The position numbers were made by a program, and so were the translations under genes. Below, piece by piece: positions 17,895 through 26,095 of a stretch of 64,000 nucleotides of DNA. Numbering within the stretch: position 1 is the first letter of the stretch; the number at the start of each line of letters is the position of its first letter. The DNA comes from Bacteroides stercoris ATCC 43183. Lineage in GTDB: Bacteria > Bacteroidota > Bacteroidia > Bacteroidales > Bacteroidaceae. The stretch is taken from positions 1,054,001 to 1,118,000 of the forward strand of contig NZ_CP102262.1 in NCBI RefSeq assembly GCF_025147325.1. Reading direction: 5' to 3'. The notes below the pieces were generated by a model that saw only the letters and a program-made list of their open reading frames with translations, searched no databases and was not told where the DNA came from.

Positions 17895-18067
17895 ATTTGT
17901 TCGGGAGTTGTCTATTCATGAATAACCGCCGGTTGGGCAGTTGCAGGCAAAAATACGAAATTTATCGGGAAAACAGGCAAATTGCATTAAAAAAGGAGCA
18001 AGGAAGTCGTTTCTGATTTTCTTTATTCGCAATAAAAGTTTATCTTTACAGCCGGTTTGGTATGTAC

Positions 18068-18150
18068 GACACCCGGGTGTTGAACATACCGACACCCGGA
18101 TGTCGGACATACTGAGACCCGGGTGTCGGATGTGCTGACACCCGGGTGTC
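18068..18150. repeat. Tandem array of four 23-bp palindromic units (array 2)
   Basis: Units begin with GACACCCGG at 18068, 18091, 18114 and 18137, exactly 23 bp apart. Each contains the 14-bp palindrome GACACCCGGGTGTC or a near match, then 9 bp of spacer such as GGACATACT. The outer edges (GTACGACACC and GGTGTCGTAC) are inverted to each other. It lies in the divergent gap between parC and the HU-HIG-like gene, 43 bp before the latter's ATG. The rest of the 299-bp gap contains no gene; a weak promoter-like TATCTTTA is at about 18041-18048. Confidence 0.9.
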
Positions 18151-18193
18151 GTACATGTTTATAATACTAACGTGAAAAATTAATGGTACTGTC

Positions 18194-18664
18194 ATGACTA
18201 TACCCTATCTGGTAAGAAAGAAAGCGGACTTATCGTCCGGCAAGAGGAAGGAACAATGGTACGCCGTTCAGAAGAAATTGCAGGAACGCGGCGGAGTGGA
18301 TTTAACGAAACTGGCGGAACTGCTGTCCAAGCGCAGCCATTTTCCACAGGGGATGATTATGGGTATCCTGTCGGAATTGGGAGATACGATTGAGGATATT
18401 CTCAGCATGGGACAGTCGGTGACCATTCCCAACCTGGGGACGTTCCAGACCGCTCTTACCAGCCCCGGGTTTGACCGCCCGGAACAGGTGATGCCCGGCA
18501 AGGTGAAGCTCTCACGCGTGTATTTTGTGGCAGACCGCGGGCTGACTGCACGTTTGAAAGAGGTACAACCGTTTAGGATACCTTTCAGTCTGTATGTTCC
18601 CGAAAGTCAGTTGACGCCTGCAATGCGGCGGGCGGACAAGAATCAAAAGACGGGCGAAGAATAA
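18194..18664 (+). CDS. HU-family DNA-binding protein, HU-HIG type
   Basis: This 156-residue basic protein has no signal peptide. The fold runs from IPYLVRKKADLSSGKRKEQW through the HU-like helices (LTKLAELLSKRSHFPQGMIMGILSELGDTIEDIL) to the beta arm (GQSVTIPNLGTFQTALTSP). It then has a divergent C-terminus ending in a charged tail (RRADKNQKTGEE). It is longer than HU proper (about 90 residues) and fits the HU-HIG variants that are numerous in Bacteroides and thought to bind DNA. It stands alone, divergent from parC. Target sites and role are unknown; the dyad array just upstream could be an autoregulatory site, but this is speculation. Confidence 0.85.
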   Translation: MTIPYLVRKKADLSSGKRKEQWYAVQKKLQERGGVDLTKLAELLSKRSHFPQGMIMGILSELGDTIEDILSMGQSVTIPNLGTFQTALTSPGFDRPEQVMPGKVKLSRVYFVADRGLTARLKEVQPFRIPFSLYVPESQLTPAMRRADKNQKTGEE

Positions 18665-18682
18665 GATAAATTAATACCCCCG

Positions 18683-18715
18683 TTGCCCTACATATAAGAT
18701 AAATCCCTATCTTTG
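18683..18715 (+). promoter_or_regulatory. Candidate Bacteroides-type promoter for glyS
   Basis: TTG at 18683-18685 and TATCTTTG at 18708-18715 match the -33/-7 pattern (TTTG ... TAnnTTTG), 52 bp before the glyS ATG. Confidence 0.5.
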
Positions 18716-18767
18716 TGGCGCTTTTTAACTGAACAAAGATTTCAAATTAATTAAGATACAATAAAAA

Positions 18768-20309
18768 ATGGCACAGGAAGACGTTTTTAAGAAACTCGTA
18801 TCACACTGCAAGGAATACGGATTCGTGTTCCCTTCCAGCGACATCTATGACGGACTGGGAGCCGTATACGATTACGGTCAGATGGGTGTGGAACTGAAAA
18901 ATAACATCAAACAATACTGGTGGCAGAGCATGGTGCTGCTGCACGAAAACATCGTAGGCATCGACTCGGCTATCTTTATGCACCCTACAATCTGGAAAGC
19001 AAGCGGACACGTGGATGCGTTCAACGACCCCTTGATTGATAACCGCGACTCGAAGAAGCGTTATCGTGCCGATGTATTGATTGAAGACCAGCTCGCCAAG
19101 TATGACGACAAGATAAACAAGGAAGTGGCGAAGGCCGCCAAGCGTTTCGGTGAGGCTTTCGATGAAGCACAGTTCCGCAGCACGAACGCCCGCGTACTGG
19201 AGCATCAGGCCAAGCGAGACGCTTTGCACGAACGTTTTGCCAAAGCGCTGAACGACAACAATCTTGAAGAGCTTCGCCAAATAATCTTGGACGAAGAAAT
19301 CGTTTGCCCTATCAGCGGTACGAAAAACTGGACGGAAGTCCGCCAGTTCAACCTGATGTTCACTACCGAAATGGGTTCCACTTCGGAAGGTGCGATGAAG
19401 GTTTACCTCCGTCCGGAAACGGCTCAGGGTATTTTTGTGAACTATCTGAACGTGCAGAAGACAGGACGTATGAAGATTCCTTTCGGCATCGCACAAATCG
19501 GTAAGGCTTTCCGTAACGAAATCGTTGCGCGCCAGTTCATCTTCCGTATGCGCGAGTTCGAGCAGATGGAAATGCAGTTCTTTGTAAAACCGGGCACTGA
19601 GCTCGACTGGTTCAAGACTTGGAAGGAAACCCGTTTGAAATGGCATAAGGCGCTGGGATTCGGCGACGACCATTACCGCTATCACGACCACGACAAACTG
19701 GCCCACTATGCAAATGCCGCTACCGACATCGAGTTCCTGATGCCGTTCGGCTTTAAGGAAGTAGAGGGTATCCATAGCCGCACCAACTTCGATTTGTCCC
19801 AGCACGAGAAATTCTCCGGCAAGAACATCAAGTACTTTGACCCGGAAACCAATGAAAGCTATACTCCGTACGTTATCGAAACCTCTATCGGCGTAGACCG
19901 TATGTTCCTTAGCATCATGTCGGCTTCTTATTGTGAGGAGCAGTTGGAGAACGGAGAAACCCGCGTGGTGCTGAAATTGCCTGCTGCGCTGGCTCCGGTG
20001 AAACTGGCGGTTATGCCGCTGGTGAAGAAGGACGGTCTGCCCGAAAAGGCTCGTGAGATTATCAACGACCTGAAGTTCCACTTCCATTGCCAGTACGACG
20101 AGAAAGACAGCATCGGCAAGCGCTACCGCCGTCAGGACGCTATCGGTACGCCATACTGTGTAACCGTAGACCACCAGACGTTGGAAGATAACTGCGTAAC
20201 GCTGCGCAACCGCGATACGATGCAGCAGGAGCGTGTGGCTATCTCCGAACTGAACAATATTATTGCAGACCGCGTAAGCATTACGTCTTTGCTGAAAACG
20301 CTGCAATAA
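18768..20309 (+). CDS. glyS: Glycyl-tRNA synthetase, homodimeric (class II) type
   Basis: This 513-residue cytoplasmic enzyme charges tRNA-Gly with glycine. It is the single-chain eukaryote/Bacteroidota form rather than the alpha2beta2 GlyQ/GlyS form. The N-terminus has SSDIYDGLGAVYDYGQMG. The catalytic core has YLRPETAQGIFVNYLN, motif 2 in FRNEIVARQFIFRMREFEQ and motif 3 in TSIGVDRMFL. The C-terminal anticodon-binding domain starts near LAPVKLAVMPL. Length is typical. It is monocistronic or paired with the FKBP gene 110 bp downstream; that gap contains an imperfect inverted repeat (TTTGTC...GACAAA, 20331-20389). Confidence 0.97.
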   Translation: MAQEDVFKKLVSHCKEYGFVFPSSDIYDGLGAVYDYGQMGVELKNNIKQYWWQSMVLLHENIVGIDSAIFMHPTIWKASGHVDAFNDPLIDNRDSKKRYRADVLIEDQLAKYDDKINKEVAKAAKRFGEAFDEAQFRSTNARVLEHQAKRDALHERFAKALNDNNLEELRQIILDEEIVCPISGTKNWTEVRQFNLMFTTEMGSTSEGAMKVYLRPETAQGIFVNYLNVQKTGRMKIPFGIAQIGKAFRNEIVARQFIFRMREFEQMEMQFFVKPGTELDWFKTWKETRLKWHKALGFGDDHYRYHDHDKLAHYANAATDIEFLMPFGFKEVEGIHSRTNFDLSQHEKFSGKNIKYFDPETNESYTPYVIETSIGVDRMFLSIMSASYCEEQLENGETRVVLKLPAALAPVKLAVMPLVKKDGLPEKAREIINDLKFHFHCQYDEKDSIGKRYRRQDAIGTPYCVTVDHQTLEDNCVTLRNRDTMQQERVAISELNNIIADRVSITSLLKTLQ

Positions 20310-20419
20310 GATAAAATGTATTTTGTTTGTCACTGCCGTTCAGAGCGTAGCGAAAAAGCTGTGCCCTGAATGTCGGGAGACAAATGCCGAATAATAGTAA
20401 TCCCGTAATTTATAATCAG

Positions 20420-21091
20420 ATGAAGAGACCGTTCCTTTTGTTTTTACCCTTCTTGCTGTTCATAGCAGGTGCGTTTGTGGCTTGCGAAGAAGTGGAGGAG
20501 GCCGGAAAATATGATAACTGGGTACCGCGTAATGAAGCTTTTATTGATTCCATTAAAGGTAAGACCGGCGATAATATCGTGGCTTCGCTTGAAGATGCCG
20601 AAAAGATGGAGATTGGCACGTTGTATGCCATATCCGTGCCGACCAGCGGTACCGGGGTCAATGGTACTTTACGTCCTCAGTATGTGTATTGCAAGAAGTT
20701 GTGGAAAACAGATAGCGGGGCATACCCGTTGTTCACGGAAAAGGTAAGCGTTTTCTATCGTGGTACTTTCATTACTGGAGAAGAGTTCGATGGCAATTTT
20801 GACGGTTTCGGAGCGACAGACCGCGAAATTCCGTTGCCTTTATCAGATCCCTTGTCCGAAAACTCTCCCGAATCCAAATGGCCTACGGCGTTTAATTCTC
20901 CTTCCGAATTTGTGGTATCCAAAGTTATTGCAGGCTGGACATGGGCTTTGCAATATATGCGGGTCGGTGAGCGTTGGATGCTGTATATTCCCTGGCAGAG
21001 CGGATATGGTGCAAGCGGTAGTTCATCCGGTGATATTCCCGGTTATACGTCATTGACCTTTGATGTATGTTTGGAAGGAATTGCAGACTGA
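20420..21091 (+). CDS. FKBP-type peptidyl-prolyl isomerase lipoprotein
   Basis: The start is set at the ATG for MKRPFLLF, which gives a proper lipoprotein signal with lipobox AFVAC (Cys22); 12 upstream codons in frame are probably untranslated. The mature protein of about 200 residues carries the FKBP fold: VSVFYRGTFITGEEFD at the first strand pair and VIAGWTWALQYMRVGERWMLYIPWQSGYG in the second half. Compared with classical FKBPs it has a longer insertion between these blocks, with IPLPLSDPLSENSPESKW. It should assist folding of periplasmic or outer-membrane proteins. It converges with the serine hydrolase gene and shares a terminator with it. Confidence 0.9.
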   Translation: MKRPFLLFLPFLLFIAGAFVACEEVEEAGKYDNWVPRNEAFIDSIKGKTGDNIVASLEDAEKMEIGTLYAISVPTSGTGVNGTLRPQYVYCKKLWKTDSGAYPLFTEKVSVFYRGTFITGEEFDGNFDGFGATDREIPLPLSDPLSENSPESKWPTAFNSPSEFVVSKVIAGWTWALQYMRVGERWMLYIPWQSGYGASGSSSGDIPGYTSLTFDVCLEGIAD

Positions 21092-21112
21092 TTGATTGGA
21101 TATAAAAAACAG

Positions 21113-21147
21113 AAAAGGTGGTAAAGTTTGTTCTTTATCACCTTTTT
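21113..21147. terminator. Bidirectional terminator between FKBP gene and peptidoglycan cluster
   Basis: AAAAGGTGGTAAAG (21113-21126) pairs with CTTTATCACCTTTT (21133-21146) over 14 bp with one G-T pair, flanked by A and T tracts. The two genes converge here, so it can serve both. Confidence 0.85.
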
Positions 21148-21175
21148 CCGTTTATATGCGTGTCATGTGTCTTTT

Positions 21176-23005
21176 CTAAATCTTTTTCCTGAGGGCTTTC
21201 GCCCATATTTTATAGCCTTCTTCTTTCAGGTGTAATCCGTCTGTTGTCAAATCGGCACGTAATACATTGCTTCCTTTCTCGGTGAATAAAGGGAAGAGAT
21301 TAATGTACGTCAGGCCCTTTTCTTTGGCAAGTGCTTCCAGTTGTTTGTTGATTTCGGGTATCATATTTGTCTTGCCTGCCAGTCTTTTATAACGGCCGAA
21401 ACTTTCGTTGATAGGAAGCAGGCTTTGCAGGTAAAGCCTGGTGTCGGGAGACTCTTTCCGGATGCGCTCTACCGTCATGCGAATCATACCGGCGATGCTG
21501 TCGGCTGTCAGGTCGTGCGAAACATCGTTCACACCGATAAGCAGGAATAGTTTGGCAGGTTGTCCTGGCAATATCTGGTGCAGGCGGTCGTACACACCCA
21601 TTACCTCATCGCCGATGATGCCGCGGTTGCGTACGTGCTTGTTGCCAAGGCGGGCGGCCCAGTCACCACCGTTTTCCGTCAGGCTGTTGCCCAGCATGAC
21701 TATATCTTTGCTGCCGATGGCTGGTTCGTCCATGAACTGGAGAAAACGTTTGTAATAATGGTCCGTATATGTGCGCGGAGCGGGATACAGAGAGGCTGCC
21801 ACTGCGTTGGCTACCAGTGAACGCAGGCGTACCACGCTGTGTCCGTCTTCCGGATGCACGGCGTTAGTCAGCAGGATTACGGACGTGTCATTGTCGGGGT
21901 CGATTACGACAGATGTACCGGTGTAACCCGTATGCCCGTAGGTATTCGGACCGAAGAAATCGCCGGCATTGGATGCGTAGGGGCTACATACATCCCAACC
22001 CGGGGAGCGACCCAGATCTGCTGTAGCACGGGGTACGGTGCGCATGGTCTTTACGCCTTGCGGGCTGAGAATGCGATGTCCGTTCCACTCTCCGCCATTT
22101 TGCAGGGCGGCGCAAAGTATGGCAATATCTTCGGCGCAGGAGAATACGCCTGCATTGCCGCTGATGCCGCCGTTGAGAATGCGTGCAAGCGGGTCGTGCA
22201 CCTGTCCGCAAAGAACCTGTCCGTCGGGTTGTTTCTCTGTCGGAGCAATGTTCTCCGGTAGAGGAACGGTATTTATCCACTTGCCGTTCTTGTCGCGTAG
22301 GCAAGGGAGATAATCGGTATGCTTCATACCCAGTACGTCGAAGACGTTTTCACGGGCAAAGTCGCGCAAGGATTGTTCGCTGACGGCCTCTATGATGTGT
22401 TGCAGGGTGATGAAGTTTAGGCAACTGTACTGAAAGCCGGTTTGCGGCTTGAAATCGCGTTTGCATCCGGCGATGTACTCCATTAGCCCTGCCGGGTTGG
22501 GAGAACCGTATTTCTGTTCCAGCTCCGCAGCCGAGGCATAAGGCGGGAGTCCGGAACTGTGTGTCAGCAAATCGGCTATGCGGATTACCTTTTTGTCTTT
22601 TCCGTCTTCGCTCTCCCAGTCCTTGAAGTCGGGGATGTAGCGGCTTACAGGGTCGAGCAGGCGTATTTTTCCGCGTTCTGCCAGAATCATGGTGCATACG
22701 GCTGTGGATATGGACTTGCTGCAGGATGCCATATCGAAAACGGTATTTACGGTCATAGGTTCCGTGTCCGGATAAATCCGTTTGTTGCCGTATGCCTTCA
22801 GATAGGCCATTTTACCGTTACGTACCACTGCAAGTACGGCGCCGGGAATCTCTTTGCCGGCGATGGCCGTTTCAATGGCTTCATCGGCATACATCAGTTT
22901 GCGGGAATCCAGTCCCGCCTGTTCGGGAGCTACCCGCTGCAAAGGCTGTGCGGTGGCTGCCTGCAGACCGAACAGAAGTACAAGGATACTGGTAAGTGTT
23001 TTCAT
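21176..23005 (-). CDS. Fusion of a beta-lactamase-class-C-like serine hydrolase and an SGNH/GDSL hydrolase, exported
   Basis: This 609-residue protein has a signal peptide (cleavage near ATAQP). Residues about 25-390 are the serine-hydrolase/penicillin-binding fold: SxxK motif with Ser94 and Lys97 (DMASCSKS), a YSCLN segment in place of the usual Y-x-N, and the third box GHTGYTG. Residues about 400-609 are an SGNH hydrolase: block I GNSLTENGG, block III GVND, block V DGLHL with the catalytic Asp-His. In the peptidoglycan context, the first half could be a carboxypeptidase or esterase acting on stem peptides, and the second could remove acetyl groups from sugars. It is the last gene of the salvage cluster, 163 bp after murQ, a gap with strong secondary structure. 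Substrates are inferred only. Confidence 0.85.
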   Translation of the reverse strand: MKTLTSILVLLFGLQAATAQPLQRVAPEQAGLDSRKLMYADEAIETAIAGKEIPGAVLAVVRNGKMAYLKAYGNKRIYPDTEPMTVNTVFDMASCSKSISTAVCTMILAERGKIRLLDPVSRYIPDFKDWESEDGKDKKVIRIADLLTHSSGLPPYASAAELEQKYGSPNPAGLMEYIAGCKRDFKPQTGFQYSCLNFITLQHIIEAVSEQSLRDFARENVFDVLGMKHTDYLPCLRDKNGKWINTVPLPENIAPTEKQPDGQVLCGQVHDPLARILNGGISGNAGVFSCAEDIAILCAALQNGGEWNGHRILSPQGVKTMRTVPRATADLGRSPGWDVCSPYASNAGDFFGPNTYGHTGYTGTSVVIDPDNDTSVILLTNAVHPEDGHSVVRLRSLVANAVAASLYPAPRTYTDHYYKRFLQFMDEPAIGSKDIVMLGNSLTENGGDWAARLGNKHVRNRGIIGDEVMGVYDRLHQILPGQPAKLFLLIGVNDVSHDLTADSIAGMIRMTVERIRKESPDTRLYLQSLLPINESFGRYKRLAGKTNMIPEINKQLEALAKEKGLTYINLFPLFTEKGSNVLRADLTTDGLHLKEEGYKIWAKALRKKI

Positions 23006-23026
23006 ATTTTGTTTGCTATAAGTGGA

Positions 23027-23125
23027 TTTTCGGACAGAAGAACCGGGAACATAAACAGTGCGGAAGATGCCGCATGCGGCAAGGCAGAGTCTGTTCTTCC
23101 GTTCTTTTGTTCTTCTGTCTGAAAA
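23027..23125. repeat. 99-bp inverted-repeat element between murQ and the serine hydrolase gene
   Basis: The outer arms, TTTTCGGACAGAAGAAC (23027-23043) and GTTCTTCTGTCTGAAAA (23109-23125), pair with one mismatch. A perfect 14-bp palindrome, TGCCGCATGCGGCA, lies near the centre (23068-23081). It is within the operon and could attenuate the last gene. Confidence 0.7.
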
Positions 23126-23161
23126 CCGGGTGAGATCTCTGTGTGCTCTGTAGTGAATCTG
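23125..23161. repeat. Short dispersed repeat, GTGTGCTCTGTAGTGAAT type
   Basis: It resembles 9850-9877 in the first PUL (shared ACCGGG and GTGTGCTCTG then GTGAAT). It directly adjoins the hairpin at 23027-23125 and ends 8 bp before the murQ stop codon. Confidence 0.4.
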
Positions 23162-23168
23162 CCAATTG

Positions 23169-23984
23169 TCATTCTTTGGCCCGGTAAGCGTCTGCCGCTT
23201 TCTTCACCGAGCCGTGCATCAGCAGGAGCGCCTTGGCTTTTCCGTAGTCAAGCCCCAGTTCCTCGACCAGCATACGCGTGCCGCGGTCCACCAGTTTCTT
23301 GTTGCTGAGCTGCATATTCACCATCTTGTTGCCTTTCACACGGCCCAACTGTATCATTACGGAAGTGGTAATCATATTCAGAATCATCTTCTGTCCTGTA
23401 CCCGACTTCATGCGCGAGCTTCCCGTAACGTATTCAGGTCCTACAATCATCTCGATAGGTACATCGGATTCCGCAGCCATTGGCGAATCGGGATTGCTGG
23501 TGATGCAAGCCGTCAGGATGCCATGCTCGCGGGCTTCGTGCAGCGCACCGATAACGTAGGGGGTTGTGCCGGATGCCGCTATGCCGATAACCGTATCCTT
23601 GTCCGTAATATTGCGTTCTACCAGCTCTTCCCAGCCGCGTTGCATGTCGTCTTCCGCATTTTCCACGGGATTACGTAGGGCGGTGTCTCCGCCGGCTATC
23701 AGGCCGATAATCAAGGTAGGCGGCATGCCGAATGTCGGTGGTATTTCGGAGGCGTCGAGTACGCCAAGGCGGCCGCTTGTGCCGGCGCCCATATAGAAAA
23801 TGCGTCCGCCCTGTTTCATGCGGGGTACGATTTGTGTTACTAATTTTTCTATTTGCGGTATTGCCTTTTGTACGGCAAGCGCCACTTTCTGGTCTTCCCT
23901 GTTGATGTCTTCCAGTATTTCACGGACAGACTTCTTTTCCAAGTCGTTGTAGAGCGAAGGTTGCTCTGAGATTTTTACAAACAT
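23169..23984 (-). CDS. murQ: N-acetylmuramic acid 6-phosphate etherase
   Basis: This 271-residue cytoplasmic SIS-domain enzyme cleaves the lactyl ether of MurNAc-6-P to give GlcNAc-6-P and D-lactate. The family signature GAGTSGRLGVLDASE is present, with the catalytic Glu in DASE. IGIAASGTTPYVIGAL and GTGQKMILNMITT are the other conserved blocks. The C-terminal helical tail (KAADAYRAKE) is typical. It follows murK by 36 bp and murT by one gene, the same trio described as murTKQ in Tannerella forsythia. The next gene upstream of murT encodes a flavoprotein fit to oxidise the D-lactate product. Confidence 0.97.
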   Translation of the reverse strand: MFVKISEQPSLYNDLEKKSVREILEDINREDQKVALAVQKAIPQIEKLVTQIVPRMKQGGRIFYMGAGTSGRLGVLDASEIPPTFGMPPTLIIGLIAGGDTALRNPVENAEDDMQRGWEELVERNITDKDTVIGIAASGTTPYVIGALHEAREHGILTACITSNPDSPMAAESDVPIEMIVGPEYVTGSSRMKSGTGQKMILNMITTSVMIQLGRVKGNKMVNMQLSNKKLVDRGTRMLVEELGLDYGKAKALLLMHGSVKKAADAYRAKE

Positions 23985-24020
23985 AAGGCTATTTACGAGT
24001 TTACGGTTTACTATTTGCGA

Positions 24021-24860
24021 TTACTTGTGATATTCTATCAGACCTTCCATCGGGCTCTTGATGACCGTACCCAGCCGGATACCCATTTCGCTGGCAGCTT
24101 CGGCCAATATCGTCTTGTAATAGAAAGCCACGGAGCCGATAAAGTGTACCTTGCTTTCACGGTAGTTTTCGTACTGCATCACGTTACGTTTGAGGAATGC
24201 CTTGAAGCTGTCCGATACCAGTGTGCGTATGCAGGGTTCGTCCAGGTTCTGTGCAAGGAATGGAGAGAGGCTTGCCAGAAAACGGTTGGGGAACGGCTTG
24301 CGGTATACACGGTCGATGATATCGGCGGGTGTCAGGTTGAACTGCGTGAGGAACTTCTCCTTCAGTTCGGGGGTCATCTGGTTTTTCAGAATATCGCCCA
24401 CCAGCAGCTTGCCCAATACGGCGCCGCTGCCTTCATCTCCGAGGATGAATCCCAGTGGAGATACGTTGGATACAATCTGCTTGCCGTCATAGTAGCATGA
24501 GTTGGAGCCTGTACCCATGATGCAGGCAATGCCGGCATCGTGCTGGCAAAGTCCGCGGGCTGCCGCCAGCATATCTGTGTTTACTTCCACTTCTCCCTTT
24601 ACCCGGAGATGCTTGGTGATGGCACGGTGAACCATGGCTATCTTGTCGGGAAATCCGCATCCCGCACCGTAGAAATATACAGCATCCAATGCATCGGTCG
24701 TTAACCGGGGCAACAGTGCTGTCGCAATCTCATTACTGATTTCCTCTTCCGATTGAAAGAAAGGGTTGGTTCCTTTCGTAAATATCTGCCGGATGAGTTG
24801 TCCGTTCTCTACAACACACCAGTCGGTCTTTGTAGAGCCACTGTCTGCTATTAGAATCAT
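24021..24860 (-). CDS. murK: N-acetylmuramic acid kinase, BadF/BadG ASKHA family
   Basis: This 279-residue cytoplasmic kinase belongs to the BadF/BadG/BcrA ASKHA fold. The phosphate-1 motif is IADSGSTKTDW (Asp6, Asp13), the likely catalytic base is the Asp in NTDMLAAARGL, and the phosphate-2/adenosine motifs are GTGSNSCYYDG and LGDEGSGAVLG. In T. forsythia the homologous MurK phosphorylates MurNAc at C6, providing the MurQ substrate. The gene lies 27 bp after murT and 36 bp before murQ. GlcNAc kinase activity is an alternative or additional possibility for this family. A second, diverged copy is at 49363-50211. Confidence 0.9.
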   Translation of the reverse strand: MILIADSGSTKTDWCVVENGQLIRQIFTKGTNPFFQSEEEISNEIATALLPRLTTDALDAVYFYGAGCGFPDKIAMVHRAITKHLRVKGEVEVNTDMLAAARGLCQHDAGIACIMGTGSNSCYYDGKQIVSNVSPLGFILGDEGSGAVLGKLLVGDILKNQMTPELKEKFLTQFNLTPADIIDRVYRKPFPNRFLASLSPFLAQNLDEPCIRTLVSDSFKAFLKRNVMQYENYRESKVHFIGSVAFYYKTILAEAASEMGIRLGTVIKSPMEGLIEYHK

Positions 24861-24887
24861 ATTATTACTTGTTTTGAGTTTATCCGA

Positions 24888-26078
24888 TTATAGTTTGATA
24901 TAAATCTTCCGTTTATAGAGTTGGTAGCCGATGCACCAGTTGATGCCGACGAACAGCAACGCATACGCCAGCGAACCGCCGGTTTCGCCGAATACGGGCA
25001 TTAACAGCACTTTGTACAGAAATCCGTGTATGCTGATGCTACCTTCGCCCCACGGGAAGCAGATGCTGCCGAAGAGAATGCCGAGCACACCGCCCAGCAC
25101 ATACATGAATAAAGGATTGACACCGAACGACTCGAAGAAGAGGCTCCATTTCTTATAGCCTTTCACGTCGATAATCCAGATGAGCAGCGCCAGGAAGCTG
25201 GAAGCCAATCCGCAGGTAGCCAGTACGAAGGTAGGCGACCATATTTTCTTGTTGATGGGGCATCCGTAACTCAGCAGGAAGCCGGCGAATGTAAGGATGG
25301 TACCGGCTAAAAACAGTTTGATAAGATGCGAGTTCAGCATACTTTCACGGCTTTCATCAGCCTTGCCTCCTTCGAGCATCATACGGCCTACGCAGAAGCC
25401 CAACAGTACATGGGCTATGGCAGGGATGGTGCTTAGTAAGCCCTCCGGGTCGATGCCGTTATCCTTGTACATATGTGCGGGGGTAAGGATGGCACGGTCT
25501 ACAACAGAAAGGATGTTCGTATCGTTGTAGGCAAATCCATTGCCACAAACCAACAGGATGAAGTAGCCTGTCAGTAGGGTAGCAATGAGATAGGGGATGT
25601 TGCGGTGCTTCATGGTCAGCGCAATGATAGCGGTAGCACCGTAGCAGAGGGCCAGACGCTGCATGACACCCAGGATACGGATGCGGTCGAATGTCCATGC
25701 GGCTTCCCACAATTGGGCGCCGAAGCCGATGCCCTCCGTGGGAGAAGTCCAGTAATAACAGAACCTCGAGAACCAGCCGATACCCATACCAATAAGGAAG
25801 ATGAGTATGGTACGTTTCAGAATCTTCATGCCGGCGGCACGGCTGAATTCGAAATTATACTTTTTCAGAGAGATGTATGTGGAAATTCCCATGATGAACA
25901 TGAAGAACGGAAATACAAGGTCGGTGGGGGTAAGACCGTTCCATTCCGCATGACGCAGGGGGGCATAGATATGCGCCCATGTACCGGGGTTGTTAACCAT
26001 AATCATGCCTGCAATGGTGACACCGCGAAGGATGTCGAGGGCAAGGATGCGCTTGTTTGTTTTTACTGTACTACTCAT
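24888..26078 (-). CDS. murT: Inner-membrane MurNAc transporter (MurT, COG4299/DUF5009 family)
   Basis: This 396-residue protein has about ten membrane segments and belongs to the family related to heparan-alpha-glucosaminide N-acetyltransferase. Typical blocks are LDILRGVTIAGMIMVNNPGTW at the N-terminus, NGLTPTDLVFPFFMFIMG and FGVNPLFMYVLGG. The T. forsythia member MurT was shown to be the MurNAc importer, and gene order here (murT, murK, murQ) is the same. General annotation would call it an acyltransferase, which is less likely in this context. It is 17 bp downstream of the flavoprotein gene. Confidence 0.9.
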   Translation of the reverse strand: MSSTVKTNKRILALDILRGVTIAGMIMVNNPGTWAHIYAPLRHAEWNGLTPTDLVFPFFMFIMGISTYISLKKYNFEFSRAAGMKILKRTILIFLIGMGIGWFSRFCYYWTSPTEGIGFGAQLWEAAWTFDRIRILGVMQRLALCYGATAIIALTMKHRNIPYLIATLLTGYFILLVCGNGFAYNDTNILSVVDRAILTPAHMYKDNGIDPEGLLSTIPAIAHVLLGFCVGRMMLEGGKADESRESMLNSHLIKLFLAGTILTFAGFLLSYGCPINKKIWSPTFVLATCGLASSFLALLIWIIDVKGYKKWSLFFESFGVNPLFMYVLGGVLGILFGSICFPWGEGSISIHGFLYKVLLMPVFGETGGSLAYALLFVGINWCIGYQLYKRKIYIKL

Positions 26079-26095
26079 GATTTTTGTGTGTTAAG

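Noticed and set aside
18068..18150. Possible CRISPR array or restriction-site cluster
   Set aside because: The palindromes contain CCCGGG but repeat at an exact 23-bp step with related spacers, so this is a tandem repeat, not a CRISPR array.
18801..20333. Minus-strand open frame of 510 codons opposite glyS
   Set aside because: Shadow of a highly conserved glycyl-tRNA synthetase gene; no recognisable protein features.
24888..26078. Acyltransferase / heparan-alpha-glucosaminide N-acetyltransferase
   Set aside because: The family name is formally correct, but adjacent murK and murQ and the known MurT of Tannerella make a MurNAc transporter more likely.
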